Source: Streptomyces abikoensis
GTDB taxonomy: Bacteria > Actinomycetota > Actinomycetes > Streptomycetales > Streptomycetaceae
Direction: 5' to 3'
DNA: 64,000 nt
NCBI RefSeq assembly: GCF_014648775.1
Contig: NZ_BMRT01000001.1
Span: forward strand, 372,001-436,000
Shown: positions 25,495 through 34,072 of the stretch, in pieces
How the letters are laid out: the number at the start of each line of letters is the position of its first letter
Numbering within the stretch: the first letter of the stretch is position 1
The notes under the pieces: generated by a model
Database searches by the model: none
What the model saw: the letters and a program-made list of their open reading frames with translations, nothing else
What the model was told of the DNA's origin: nothing
Made by a program: the position numbers and the translations under genes

Positions 25495-26335
25495 GGCAGC
25501 GGGCGCCTTCGGCGACGGCCCGTATCGCGTCGAGCTCGGCGGCCAGCTCGCCGGCCTCGGGGAAGTCGTCGTCGCGCTCCAGCAGGACGCCGGGCGGGGT
25601 GACGCGGTCGCAGAGCTCGGCGAGCACGTCCAGTACGGGCCGGGTGACGGGGTGGGCGTGGCTGTCGTGCCACAGTCCGTCGCGTTCGACGCCGCCCGCG
25701 ACGTGGACGTAGGCGAGGGCGTCGAGGGGGAGTTCGTCGAGGGCGGTGGCCGGGTCCTCGCCGCGGTTGACGTGGTTGGTGTGGAGGTTGGCGACGTCGA
25801 CGAGGAGCCGTACGCCGGTGCGCTCGACCAGCTCGGCGAGGAACCGTCCCTCACTGAGCTCCTCGCCGGGCCAGGCGAGGAGGGCCGCGATGTTCTCCAG
25901 CGCGAGCGGTACGGGCAGCACCGACTGGGCGATGCGGACGTTCTCGCAGAGCACGTCGAGGGCGTCCCGGGTGCGGGGCACGGGCAGCAGGTGCCCGGCC
26001 TCGATCCGGGGGGCTCCGGCCGGGGCGGCCGGGGCGCCTCCGGCGCGGACGAAGGCGATGTGCTCGCTGACGAGCGGGGCGTCGAGGGCCTCGGCCAGCT
26101 CGGCGAGCGCGACGAGCCGGGCCAGGTCGGGCCGGTCGGCGCCGCCCAGGCCCAGGGAGACGCCGTGCGGGACGACGGTCGTCCCCCGGGCGCGCAGCCA
26201 CTGGAGCGGGGCGGGGAGGTGGTCGGGGCAGACGTTCTCCGCCACGACCTCCACCCAGTCGATCCCCGGCAGCCGCTCGATGTCCCCGGCGATCTCCGGC
26301 CGCCAGCCGACGCCGGTGCCCAGCACCGTACTCAT
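25487..26335 (-). CDS. DUF692 family multinuclear non-heme iron oxidase (MNIO)
   Basis: A 282-residue TIM-barrel enzyme of the DUF692 family, related to MbnB and TglH, which use two or three iron atoms to oxidise Cys in peptides. Candidate metal ligands are visible at the usual places: VPHGVSLG (His), VSEHIAF (Glu-x-His region), LALENI (Glu), [13 protein letters not shown] (Asp, Asn, His), YVHVAGG (His), HDSHAHPV (Asp, His) and LLERDDDF (Glu/Asp). The ATG at 26335 follows GGGGGTGGGG and gives the family's usual N-terminus GTGVGWRPE. First gene of a three-gene operon ending in a Cys/His-tailed membrane protein. Confidence 0.92.
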   Translation of the reverse strand: MSTVLGTGVGWRPEIAGDIERLPGIDWVEVVAENVCPDHLPAPLQWLRARGTTVVPHGVSLGLGGADRPDLARLVALAELAEALDAPLVSEHIAFVRAGGAPAAPAGAPRIEAGHLLPVPRTRDALDVLCENVRIAQSVLPVPLALENIAALLAWPGEELSEGRFLAELVERTGVRLLVDVANLHTNHVNRGEDPATALDELPLDALAYVHVAGGVERDGLWHDSHAHPVTRPVLDVLAELCDRVTPPGVLLERDDDFPEAGELAAELDAIRAVAEGARCHG

Positions 26336-26405
26336 CCCCACCCCCGTGGCTCCCCCGCGGCGCACTGCGCCCAATGCGAAGGTGATTCCCCGTCCCGACT
26401 TGATC

Positions 26406-26435
26406 AATCCTTGGTCAGGGAGAGGGTAATCCTTG
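26406..26435. promoter_or_regulatory. paired AATCCTTG sites upstream of the MNIO operon
   Basis: AATCCTTG occurs at 26406-26413 and 26428-26435, 22 bases apart, which is two helix turns. On the minus strand, TTGATC lies just downstream of the first copy and could be part of a promoter for the MNIO operon. It is a candidate operator only. Confidence 0.35.
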
Positions 26436-26467
26436 AGCCGATCCCGGGGGGAGGGTTCCTCCGGATG

Positions 26468-27484
26468 TCAGACGACGGGCGTCCCGGCGTCCTCCAGCAG
26501 GCCGGGGTGGTGCTTGCGGGCCACGCCCGGGTGGGCGCGCAGCCAGCCCTTGATCTCGTTGCGGCCGTACTCGGCGAAGAGCGGGTTGGCCGAGTCCTGG
26601 GTGACGCCGGGCGCCCGGTCCGCGTACGGGAAGGGCACGGGCTCGATGCGGGCGTCCAGCCGCGGGTTGTAGAAGAACGGGACGGAGAAGCGCTCCCGGT
26701 TCCCGGGCGGGCTGACCACGCGGTGGTTGGTGGCCTTGAGGTAGCCGTCGGTGGCGACCTCGAGCAGCTCGCCGAGGTTGATCACGAAGGCGCCCGGCAT
26801 CGGGGGCACGTCGATGAACTCCCCGTCGGGGCCCTCGACCTGGAGTCCGCCGACCTCGTCCTGCAGGAGCAGGGTCAGGAAGCCGTAGTCCTTGTGGGCG
26901 CCCACGCCCTGGCCCGCGCCGTCGGGGGCGCTGCCGGGGTAGCGGACGAGCTTGAGGTGGAGGTGGGGGCGGTCGGCGAAGGCGTGGTCGTAGAAGTCCT
27001 CGGGGGCGCCGATGGCGGCCAGCAGCTCGTGCAGCAGCCGCTCGGCGACCGAGCTCAGCCGCTCGACCCAGCGCAGGGCGGCGGTGCGCAGCTCCGGCAG
27101 GGCGGCGGGCCACTGGTTGGGGCCCTCGAGCCACCAGTAGCCGGGGTCCTCCGGGCCGGGGACGCGGGCGGGGCGCTCGGCGCCGATGTCCAGCTGGTCG
27201 CGCCAGTCCTGGCTGCCGCCGGTGCGCTCGTCCCCGATGCGGGTGTAGCCGCGGAAGTGGGGGGAGTTGAGGTTGCCGATGGCGAGGCGGTCGGCCTCGG
27301 GGAGAGCGAAGAAGGCGCGCATCGTGCGCATCAGGTCGGCGGTCTCCTCGGCGGTGACGCCGTGGCCGGTCAGGTGGAAGAAGCCGACGTCGCGGGCGGC
27401 GGCGTGGAGGGCCTCGTGGAGGCGGGCGCGCTCGTCGGGGCCCGCGGAGGCGGCGGAGAGGTCGATGACCGGAAGCTTGTTCAT
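26468..27484 (-). CDS. 2-oxoglutarate/Fe(II)-dependent oxygenase, isopenicillin N synthase-like
   Basis: A 338-residue oxygenase of the IPNS/2OG family. The N-terminal DIOX_N part shows LPVIDLS and GFFHLTGHGV. The iron ligands are His and Asp in GAHKDYGFLTLL near residue 197 and His in TNHRVVSPPGNRERFSVPFF near 255, where the Arg that binds 2-oxoglutarate also lies. The ATG at 27484 matches the family start. It is a lone gene on the minus strand, with no biosynthetic partner next to it. The substrate is unknown; relatives hydroxylate or desaturate small molecules. Confidence 0.9.
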   Translation of the reverse strand: MNKLPVIDLSAASAGPDERARLHEALHAAARDVGFFHLTGHGVTAEETADLMRTMRAFFALPEADRLAIGNLNSPHFRGYTRIGDERTGGSQDWRDQLDIGAERPARVPGPEDPGYWWLEGPNQWPAALPELRTAALRWVERLSSVAERLLHELLAAIGAPEDFYDHAFADRPHLHLKLVRYPGSAPDGAGQGVGAHKDYGFLTLLLQDEVGGLQVEGPDGEFIDVPPMPGAFVINLGELLEVATDGYLKATNHRVVSPPGNRERFSVPFFYNPRLDARIEPVPFPYADRAPGVTQDSANPLFAEYGRNEIKGWLRAHPGVARKHHPGLLEDAGTPVV

Positions 27485-27887
27485 GGAATGTCCACAGCAT
27501 GAGGGCCCGGTGAGGCGTCCGGGGATGGCCGGACGACCCGTGCGACCGGCGCAGGGTGTGCGGCGGCGACGGGACCGGGGAACGGCTAGGAATAAGAGAA
27601 AAGCGAAGAAAGCCAAGAGCGCGGGGAAACACCCGCGGGGCGGCCGCCCGGGAAGCGGGCGGCGCGAAGGTGTGAAGGTCAGCCGGACCGGCGACAGGAC
27701 ATGCTCGTTACACGGACGAAGTCCACGTGGCGGCGTTTGACGAGCGGGTTCACATTCCGAAGGGTATACGCCCCGGGGGGCGATCACGCCGTTGTACGGG
27801 CGTGGCACGCGTCACATGCCGTTAACAATCGGCGCCGGCCGTTCCGGGTGGGGCGCCCGGGGTGATCACGCCGGGTCGCCGGGGCCG
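27485..27887. other. 403-base region upstream of the oxygenase, no gene seen
   Basis: It holds the oxygenase leader and the 3' side of the ABM-domain gene. The frame of the oxygenase stays open upstream but is Arg/Pro-rich without a ribosome site. A comparatively A/T-rich patch at 27755-27770 (minus strand GTATACCC) could be a -10 region, with no convincing -35. A Gly/Lys-rich hairpin-prone stretch lies at 27600-27660. Confidence 0.4.
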
Positions 27888-28202
27888 TCAGCCGCGGCGC
27901 TTGTCGACGACCAGGGTCCGCTCGTAGTGGCGCGTCTCCTCGACGTCCCCGGCGTAGGGCCGGACCGCGTCGTGGAAGGGCGGGAAGTGCGGGCCGTGCC
28001 GGAAGCCGTGCTCGTGGTCCTCCACCGAGGTCCACTCGATCCGCAGGACGTAGCGCTCCGGGTCCTCCACTCCGCGCGACAGCTCGTACGCCAGGCACTG
28101 GGGCGCGGCGTAGAGGTGCTCGGCGGCCGCGGCGTACGCCTTCTCGAAGGCGCCGCGCCGGCCGGGGTCGGCGATGCGGTAGCGGACGTACTCGACGGCC
28201 AA
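27888..28202 (-). CDS. antibiotic biosynthesis monooxygenase (ABM) domain protein
   Basis: A 104-residue dimeric-barrel protein of the ABM type: VEYVRYRIADPGRRGAFEKAYAAAAEHL at the start and YVLRIEWTSVEDHEHGFRHGPHF in the middle. The start is TTG at 28202 behind GGAAGGAGG, the only plausible ribosome site. Such small proteins act as cofactor-free monooxygenases or stress proteins; nothing nearby narrows it. It is transcribed divergently from the rodlin gene. Confidence 0.85.
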   Translation of the reverse strand: MAVEYVRYRIADPGRRGAFEKAYAAAAEHLYAAPQCLAYELSRGVEDPERYVLRIEWTSVEDHEHGFRHGPHFPPFHDAVRPYAGDVEETRHYERTLVVDKRRG

Positions 28203-28533
28203 CGCGGGCCTCCTTCCCGGGCGCCGGCGGAGTCGTCCCGGCGTCCGGCGAGCCCGCCCGGACGCGGGCGTGTGGGGGCGCTGTCCGAGCGGGCCGACGG
28301 CCGGAGTTCCGCCGCGCCGGGCACGCTACCAGCCGGAACGGCGCGAACTCCGGAAGCCGTGACGCGGGCGGACGGCGCTTCGGCGGTAAGCCCCGGGCCA
28401 AAAGGAGTTGGATACCCCGGAAAGTAAATGACTCGCTGGGGCGAATGAGTGAAACTCCGGAACTTCCCCATTCACTTGCAGTTACTCAGTTCGCTTCCCG
28501 GAGGGAAACATCGATCGATCGAAAGGCATTGAC
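28203..28533. promoter_or_regulatory. divergent region between the ABM gene and rodlin
   Basis: A 331-base region serving both genes. The last 110 bases before the rodlin start are markedly richer in A/T than the surroundings and contain an inverted AGTGAA/TTCACT pair (28448-28453 and 28473-28478), probably part of the developmental promoter. No sigma-factor consensus could be assigned. No gene is seen. Confidence 0.45.
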
Positions 28534-28932
28534 GTGCTCAAGAAGGTTCTCGCCACGGCGGCCTTGACCGCCTCGGCGGTCGGCGCCGTCGCCACCCCCG
28601 CGATGGCCATCGGCAACGACCAGGACGTCGCGAACGCCAACGGCGCGAAGACCGCGTACGGCGACACGGCGACCGGGGGCGTGGAAAGCCCGCAGATGAG
28701 CCTGGTCCAGGGCTCGCTCAACAAGCTCTGCCTGGGCATCGGGAAGGTCGGCGTCCAGTCCGTCCTCGGGCTGCTCAACATCGGCGTCCAGGACGTGCCG
28801 ATCCTCACCTCGCAGCAGCAGCAGCAGTGCACGGACAACTCCACGATCAACGACGGCGACGACCCGCTGTCGCACCTGGTCGACGAGATCCCGATCATCT
28901 CGGGCAACGGCTCGGGCAACGGCGACGGCTGA
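28534..28932 (+). CDS. rodlin family protein
   Basis: A 132-residue secreted protein of the rodlin family, which with chaplins forms the rodlet layer on Streptomyces aerial hyphae and spores. The signal peptide (MLKKVLATAALTASAVGAVA...AMA, cleaved near 25) is followed by the typical AIGNDQDVANANGAKTAYGD, SPQMSLVQGSLNKLCLGIGKVGVQS and QQCTDNSTIND segments with two Cys. GTG at 28534 follows GAAAGG. A run of five Gln precedes the second Cys. No chaplin or second rodlin gene is beside it, unlike the classical rdlAB-chpH arrangement. Confidence 0.92.
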   Translation: MLKKVLATAALTASAVGAVATPAMAIGNDQDVANANGAKTAYGDTATGGVESPQMSLVQGSLNKLCLGIGKVGVQSVLGLLNIGVQDVPILTSQQQQQCTDNSTINDGDDPLSHLVDEIPIISGNGSGNGDG

Positions 28933-28955
28933 CGGCCTCGCGAATCCGCGGGAAT

Positions 28956-28994
28956 TCCCCCCGCTCCGGGTGTACGGGCCCCGGGGCGGGGGGA
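28956..28994. terminator. terminator after rodlin
   Basis: A 15-bp G/C-rich stem with one G-U pair (TCCCCCCGCTCCGGG with CCCGGGGCGGGGGGA) and a 9-base loop, followed by TTCTTGT. It lies 24 bases after the rodlin stop. Confidence 0.82.
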
Positions 28995-29116
28995 TTCTTG
29001 TATGTCCGGATGTAGGGAGAAGCGAACAGCCCGGTGTGATCCGGGAATCGAGGAATACGGCGACGCAGGCGGGGCCGGCCACCGGTCGGCCCTTGACCAT
29101 GGGAGGGTCCGCACTC

Positions 29117-29755
29117 GTGATCGTGACATCGCCGGCGCTCCTGCCCGGCTCCCCCGGCTTCGACGGTTCGGGCATCGACGGTGGTCTCTACACGGAGATC
29201 ACCCGGGACGCGCGGCACGCGCCGTGGCTGCTGAACGATACGGTCTCCACGTGGTCGGCCTTCGGACTGGCGCTGTTCGCCGCGCTGATGCTGACCGCCT
29301 GGTGGCTCGCCCGGCGTTCGGACTCCCCGATGATGGCCCGGGCGCTGGCCACTCCCCTGGTGGTGGCGATGGTGTACGGAGTGGACATGGTCGTGAGGGT
29401 GGCGGTGCGGGAGGACCGGCCCTGCCGTTCGATACCGCGGAGTTTCACCCTGGAGTCGTGCCCGGCTCCCGGGGACTGGTCCTTCCCCAGCGGCCACGCG
29501 GTGATCGCCTTCGCGACGGCCGCCGCGCTCTGGCTGGTCGAGCGCCGGCTCGGGGCGGTCGCGGCGCTGGCGGCGGCGGCCATGGGCGCCTCGCAGGTGT
29601 GGATCGGCGCCCACTACCCGCACGACGTGGCCGCCGGCGCGCTGACGGGCGTGGCGCTCGCGGCGCCCCTGACCGTACTGGCGACCCGGGGGGCGCCCTG
29701 GGTGGAGCGGGCCCGCAAGGGCCGGTTGCGGCCGCTGCTGGTGACGGCCGCGTGA
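29117..29755 (+). CDS. PAP2 superfamily membrane phosphatase
   Basis: A 212-residue membrane protein of the PAP2 type. GTG at 29117 is preferred because GGGAGG ends 10 bases before it; an ATG at 29099 is the alternative. Motifs: VREDRPC near residue 95, SFPSGHAVIAF near 118 and SQVWIGAHYPHDVAAG near 160. The third motif has Gln where the canonical Arg usually stands, so catalysis may be altered. Five or six membrane helices. Its stop overlaps the next PAP2 gene's GTG by 3 bases. It probably dephosphorylates a lipid pyrophosphate. Confidence 0.85.
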   Translation: MIVTSPALLPGSPGFDGSGIDGGLYTEITRDARHAPWLLNDTVSTWSAFGLALFAALMLTAWWLARRSDSPMMARALATPLVVAMVYGVDMVVRVAVREDRPCRSIPRSFTLESCPAPGDWSFPSGHAVIAFATAAALWLVERRLGAVAALAAAAMGASQVWIGAHYPHDVAAGALTGVALAAPLTVLATRGAPWVERARKGRLRPLLVTAA

Positions 29756-30426
29756 GCCGCCGCCGGGCCGTGCCCGTGGCGGCGGTGGTCGCGGCCCCGG
29801 CCCTGATCGCGCTGGCCGTCCTGACGGCCCTGGTGCTGGCGAGGGACGGCGCGCCGTTCGCGGTGGACACGGCGGTGCGGGACGTGGTCCTGGAGCGTCG
29901 CGCGGGTCTCGGCCCGGCGGCGAAGGCCCTGACCGCGACGGGCACGGGCGTGGTCCCGTATCTGCTGGCCGGTGTGGCGGGTTGGCTCGCGTCGGGGCGG
30001 GCGCTGGGCGTCGTGGCGGCGGAGGCGGTGCTGGGCGCGGGCCAGTTGGCGCGGATCGGGCTGCGCGTCGCCGTGGACCGGCCGCGCCCGCCGGCCGACG
30101 GCTGGCTGAGCGCGGCCCACGCGGCGTCCTTCCCCTCGGGCCACGCCACGACCAGCGCGCTGGCGGGCGGGCTGCTCGCCTGGGCGCTGTCGCACCGGTG
30201 CCCGGGCGGGCCCGGCCGGGCGGCGGCGGGCTGCGCGCTGCTGTGGGCGGTGGGGGTCGCGCTCACCAGGGTCGTGCTGGGCGTCCACTGGGCGTCCGAT
30301 CTCGTGGGCGGCTGGCTGCTGGCCACGGGCTGGCTGGCGCTGACCCTGCCGGCCCTGGCCCGCTTCCTGGAGCGGCCGGCGCTCCCCGTCCGGCCGTGGC
30401 GGCGGCGCAACCCCCGGATCGGGTGA
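29752..30426 (+). CDS. PAP2 superfamily membrane phosphatase (second copy)
   Basis: A 224-residue membrane phosphatase with complete PAP2 motifs: RVAVDRPRPP near residue 108, SFPSGHATTSAL near 125 and LTRVVLGVHWASDLVGG near 173. The GTG start lies in the stop of the preceding PAP2 gene (GTGA), so the two are co-translated. The pair may act on undecaprenyl pyrophosphate or phosphatidic acid. The canonical third motif here contrasts with the altered one in its neighbour. Confidence 0.88.
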   Translation: MSRRRAVPVAAVVAAPALIALAVLTALVLARDGAPFAVDTAVRDVVLERRAGLGPAAKALTATGTGVVPYLLAGVAGWLASGRALGVVAAEAVLGAGQLARIGLRVAVDRPRPPADGWLSAAHAASFPSGHATTSALAGGLLAWALSHRCPGGPGRAAAGCALLWAVGVALTRVVLGVHWASDLVGGWLLATGWLALTLPALARFLERPALPVRPWRRRNPRIG

Positions 30427-30592
30427 CCCGCCACGGCGGAGTGAATCACCGGCGGGACGGCCGCCTCCTCACCGCCGCTTGACGCATGCTCGAACTTCCG
30501 GACGAGAAAGCGCCCTTGGGAGGCCGTGAGGACCCCCTCTCGGGCGTCGTTTTCCGAGCACTCGTCCGGTCCGGCGTCAACGAGGAGGCTCT

Positions 30593-32587
30593 GTGCGTCA
30601 TAGCCCGCCCCGCCACCCCCGTCCCCAAGAGGCCTCGTCGTCCGAGCGGTTGCTGTTCGGCGGGCCGCTCCGGCACGACCAGGGCTGGAACAAGCACGAG
30701 AACGCCCATCTGGAGTTGTCCCTGTGGTCGATGGCGCTGCGGCTGCCGCGCCTCGTCGGCGCCACGATCCGGCTGGCCTCGCGCGCCGATCGCGGCGCGC
30801 TGCGCACGGTGGCGGCGGCGGAGCTCGCACAGGGGGTCAGCCAGGCCGTCGGCCTGATCGCGATCAACCACGTCCTGGCCGCGGTGCTGGCCGCGGGCCC
30901 GACCGGGCAGCGGCTGACGGCGGCCCTGCCAGCCCTGCTGGTCGTCGCCGTCACGGGCGTGGTGGGCGCGCTGGCGACGTCGGCGTCCACCTCGGGCACG
31001 GGCCGGCTGGAGCCCAAGGTCGAGCGGGTGGCCACGGAGATGTACCTGGAGCGGGTCATCCACGTCGAGCTGGCGGCCATCGAGGACGAGGAGTTCCACC
31101 GCCTGCTGGACTCCGCGCAGTACGGGGCGTCGTCGGCCCGCCGCATGATCAAGTACTGCTCGGGGGTCGTCGGGGCGCTCGTCGCGTTCGTCGCGGCCGC
31201 CGGGGTGCTGACCGTGCTCCACCCGGTCCTGCTGCCGCTGCTGGCCCTGACGACCGTGCCCCGCGCGTGGGCCTCGCTGCGCATCGCCCGGGCCCGCTAC
31301 TCCTCGTTCCACCACTGGGTGCAGCACGCGCGGGCGGGGCGGCTGCTGAGCGGGCTGCTGATCCAGACGGAGCCCGCGCCGGAGGTGCGGGTGCACGGCG
31401 TCGGCCCGTTCCTCCTGCGGCACTTCCGCAGCATGTCGGAGAGTTCGGAGGCCGAGCAGACCCGGCTCTCGCGCGAGGCCGCGCGCGTCCGGCTGATCGC
31501 CTCGGCGCTGACGGGGACGGCCGTCCTCGCCACCTATGCCGCGCTGGGCGGGTTGCTGCTGACCGGGGTGATGCAGCTGTCCGTCGCGGGCACCGCGGTG
31601 CTGGCCACGCGCAGCGGATCGGCGAGCCTGGCCTCCTTGATCCTCCAGATCAACAGCCTCTACGAGGAGGCCTGTTACGTGCAGGACCTGGAGCGGCTGT
31701 GCCAGGAGGCGGCCGAGCGGGCGATCCCGGAGGGCGGGGAGCCCGTGCCGGACAATCCCAAGGAGATCCGGTTCGAGGACGTCTCGTTCGGCTACCCGGG
31801 CACCGCCGCGCGGCGGCCCGCGCTGGACGGCGTCAGCCTGACGATCCCCCAGGGGAAGATCGTGGCGCTGGTCGGGGAGAACGGCTCGGGCAAGAGCACC
31901 CTGGTGAAGCTGCTGGCCGGGCTCTACCGCCCGGACTCGGGGCGGATCCTCTGGGACGGCCGGGACATGGCGGGCCTCGACCGGGCCGGGGTGTTCGCGC
32001 GCTTCGCGATGGTCAGCCAGGACTTCCACCGGTGGCCGTTCACCTGCCGGATGAACGTCGCGATCGGGCGCACCGACCACGCCGTGTCCCAGGAGCGGCT
32101 GGAGACGGCGGCCCGGTACGCGGGCGCCGACGAGCTGGTGGAGCAGCTGCCGCGCGGCTGGGACACGCTGCTCGCGCGGGGCTACGAGGGCGGGCACCAG
32201 CTCTCCGGCGGGCAGTGGCAGCGGCTGGGGATCGCGCGGGCCCGCTACCGGGAGGGGCGGATCCTCATCGTCGACGAGCCCACCTCGGCCCTGGACGCCC
32301 GGGCGGAGCTCCAGGTCTTCGACCAGATCCGGCGGCTCGCGGACGGCGGCCAGACGGTGCTGCTGATCACCCACCGGCTGGCCTCGGTGCGGCACGCCGA
32401 CGTCATCCACGTCCTGGAGCACGGCCGGCTCCGGGAGAGCGGCACCTTCGAGGAGCTGATGGGCCCGTCCTCGGCGGGCGTCTTCCGCGATCTGTACGAG
32501 CTCCAGCGCGGGCAGTTCGCCGAGGACGGTCCGGCGGTGCCCGGCGCCCGGGGCCCGGACGGCGTCGCGCGGCGGGCTCCGCGCTGA
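30593..32587 (+). CDS. ABC transporter, fused permease and ATPase
   Basis: A 664-residue exporter half-transporter. About 75 N-terminal residues precede a six-helix membrane domain (about 80-350). The ATPase (about 395-640) has Walker [10 protein letters not shown] near 432, Q-loop VSQDFHR near 478, signature LSGGQWQR near 543, Walker [14 protein letters not shown] near 560 and the H-loop His in LLITHR near 590. GTG at 30593 follows GAGGAGG. It would work as a homodimer. The substrate is unknown; the P450 gene downstream could belong to the same unit, but a 161-base gap with its own dyads separates them. Confidence 0.9.
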   Translation: MRHSPPRHPRPQEASSSERLLFGGPLRHDQGWNKHENAHLELSLWSMALRLPRLVGATIRLASRADRGALRTVAAAELAQGVSQAVGLIAINHVLAAVLAAGPTGQRLTAALPALLVVAVTGVVGALATSASTSGTGRLEPKVERVATEMYLERVIHVELAAIEDEEFHRLLDSAQYGASSARRMIKYCSGVVGALVAFVAAAGVLTVLHPVLLPLLALTTVPRAWASLRIARARYSSFHHWVQHARAGRLLSGLLIQTEPAPEVRVHGVGPFLLRHFRSMSESSEAEQTRLSREAARVRLIASALTGTAVLATYAALGGLLLTGVMQLSVAGTAVLATRSGSASLASLILQINSLYEEACYVQDLERLCQEAAERAIPEGGEPVPDNPKEIRFEDVSFGYPGTAARRPALDGVSLTIPQGKIVALVGENGSGKSTLVKLLAGLYRPDSGRILWDGRDMAGLDRAGVFARFAMVSQDFHRWPFTCRMNVAIGRTDHAVSQERLETAARYAGADELVEQLPRGWDTLLARGYEGGHQLSGGQWQRLGIARARYREGRILIVDEPTSALDARAELQVFDQIRRLADGGQTVLLITHRLASVRHADVIHVLEHGRLRESGTFEELMGPSSAGVFRDLYELQRGQFAEDGPAVPGARGPDGVARRAPR

Positions 32588-32648
32588 ACCGCGCGCGGGA
32601 GGGCGCCCGACGGGGTGCCGGGGTGGCGCCCTCCCGAGCGGCGGCCAT

Positions 32649-32695
32649 CCGGGGAGCACTCCCCGGTTACTGCTACAGTCGGCCGGTAACCGGGG
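32649..32695. promoter_or_regulatory. overlapping dyads in the P450 promoter region
   Basis: A perfect palindrome CCGGGGAG-CA-CTCCCCGG (32649-32666) overlaps the left arm of a perfect 10-bp inverted repeat CCCCGGTTAC (32661-32670) and GTAACCGGGG (32686-32695). The 15-base spacer holds TACAGT at 32674-32679, a -10-like hexamer. Either an operator flanking the promoter of the P450 gene or mutually exclusive RNA hairpins. The start codon is 53 bases downstream. Confidence 0.6.
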
Positions 32696-32748
32696 AACCC
32701 ACCCCACTTTCACTCCGGTCGTCTCCGGACAACGGAAGGGACTCCACC

Positions 32749-33936
32749 ATGTCCACACCCGTTCTCATGGATTACTCCGACCCCGGCGCGGACCTCGCCG
32801 CCGACCGCACCGCCGCCTACGCGCGCCTGCGCGAGCTGGGCCCCGTCCACCGGATGCGCACCCCCGACGGCAAGGAGTCCTGGCTGATCGTCGGGTACGA
32901 CGAGGCCCGCACCGCCCTGGCCGACCCCCGCTTCAGCAACGACCTGCGCAACTCGCCCGACTGGACGGGCGACGGCGGCGTCCCCATCGGCACGAACATG
33001 CTCCAGACCGACCCGCCGGACCACACCCGGCTGCGCAAGCTGGTCGCCAAGGAGTTCACCGCCCGCCGCGTGGAGGCCCTGCGGCCCCGGATCCAGGAGA
33101 TCACCGACCGACTGCTCGACGGCCTGCCGGCCACCGGCCGCGCCGATCTCGTCGAGTCCTTCGCGCTGCCCCTCCCCCTGACCGTCATCTGCGAACTGCT
33201 CGGCGTCCCCGCGGCCGACCGGGCGGACTTCCGCGCCTGGTCGAACGAGATGGTCCAGCTCACCGACATGGCGGCCGCGGCCGCCGCGGCGCAGGCCATG
33301 ACGGAGTACCTCCACGGCCTCATCGAGGCGAAGCGCCGCTCCCCCGAGGACGACCTGCTCAGCGCCCTGGCGGCGGCCGCCGACGACGGCGACCGCCTCT
33401 CCCCCGCCGAACTGCTGGGCATGGCCTTCGTCCTGCTGGTCGCGGGGCACGAGACCACCGTCAACCTCATATCGAGCGCCGTGTACTCCCTGCTGAACCA
33501 CCCGGCGCAGCTCGCCGAGCTGCGGGCCGACTGGTCGCTGCTGGACGGCGCGATCGAGGAGACACTGCGTCACCAGGCGCCCGTGGAGCGGGCCTCCTAC
33601 CGCTTCACCACCGAGCCCGTGGAGATCGGAGGTCTCACCCTGCCCGCCCGCGAGCCCGTCATCGTGATCCTCTCCTCGGCCGGCCGGGACGGCACCCACT
33701 TCGCCGACCCCGACCGCTTCGACATCCACCGCGACGCGCGCGGCCACCTGGCCTTCGGCCACGGGCTCCACCACTGCCTCGGCGCCCCGCTCGCCCGGCT
33801 GGAGGCGGCCGTCGCCCTCCGCAGCCTCCTGGAGCGCTTCCCGCGCCTCGCCTTCGACACCGACCGCCCGGAGACGCTGGACTGGCGGCCGAGCCTGGCC
33901 CTGCGCGGCCTGGCCGCGCTGCCGGTGCGCTACTGA
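32749..33936 (+). CDS. cytochrome P450 (CYP107-like)
   Basis: A 395-residue soluble P450. The oxygen-binding helix is MAFVLLVAGHETTVNL near residue 230, the ExxR motif is ETLRH near 273, and the haem loop is FGHGLHHCLGAPLARLE near 340, with Cys as the iron ligand. The ATG at 32749 follows GGAAGGG. It would need a ferredoxin and reductase from elsewhere; no ferredoxin gene is adjacent. Overall similarity is with the CYP107 group that hydroxylates macrolides and other metabolites; the substrate is unknown. Confidence 0.93.
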   Translation: MSTPVLMDYSDPGADLAADRTAAYARLRELGPVHRMRTPDGKESWLIVGYDEARTALADPRFSNDLRNSPDWTGDGGVPIGTNMLQTDPPDHTRLRKLVAKEFTARRVEALRPRIQEITDRLLDGLPATGRADLVESFALPLPLTVICELLGVPAADRADFRAWSNEMVQLTDMAAAAAAAQAMTEYLHGLIEAKRRSPEDDLLSALAAAADDGDRLSPAELLGMAFVLLVAGHETTVNLISSAVYSLLNHPAQLAELRADWSLLDGAIEETLRHQAPVERASYRFTTEPVEIGGLTLPAREPVIVILSSAGRDGTHFADPDRFDIHRDARGHLAFGHGLHHCLGAPLARLEAAVALRSLLERFPRLAFDTDRPETLDWRPSLALRGLAALPVRY

Positions 33937-34061
33937 GCGCTCCGCTGGAAGTCCGGCGAGTCATCCGCGGGTGCGTCGTGGCTGGTCGCGCCCGCGCGGC
34001 GGTAGCCGCATATCAACACCGCCCCGCGCCCCTTCGGGGCGCTGCCGGTGCGCTACTGAGC
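33916..34061. repeat. 23-bp direct repeat flanking a 100-bp extragenic element
   Basis: The last codons and stop of the P450 gene (33916-33938) recur exactly at 34039-34061. The 100 bases between (33939-34038) contain gtcgtggctggtcgcgc and ccccgcgccccttcggggc, resembling the dispersed extragenic elements of Streptomyces. The pattern looks like an insertion with duplicated target or a slip duplication. Confidence 0.75.
34026..34042. terminator. terminator between P450 and polysaccharide deacetylase
   Basis: GCGCCCC-TTC-GGGGCGC, a perfect 7-bp stem with a 3-base loop, between two convergent genes. Confidence 0.75.
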
Positions 34062-34072
34062 CAGGGCGCCCG

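Noticed and set aside
33916..34061. Phage or integrative-element attachment site
   Set aside because: Direct repeats are present but there is no integrase or tRNA gene and the enclosed DNA is only 100 bases.
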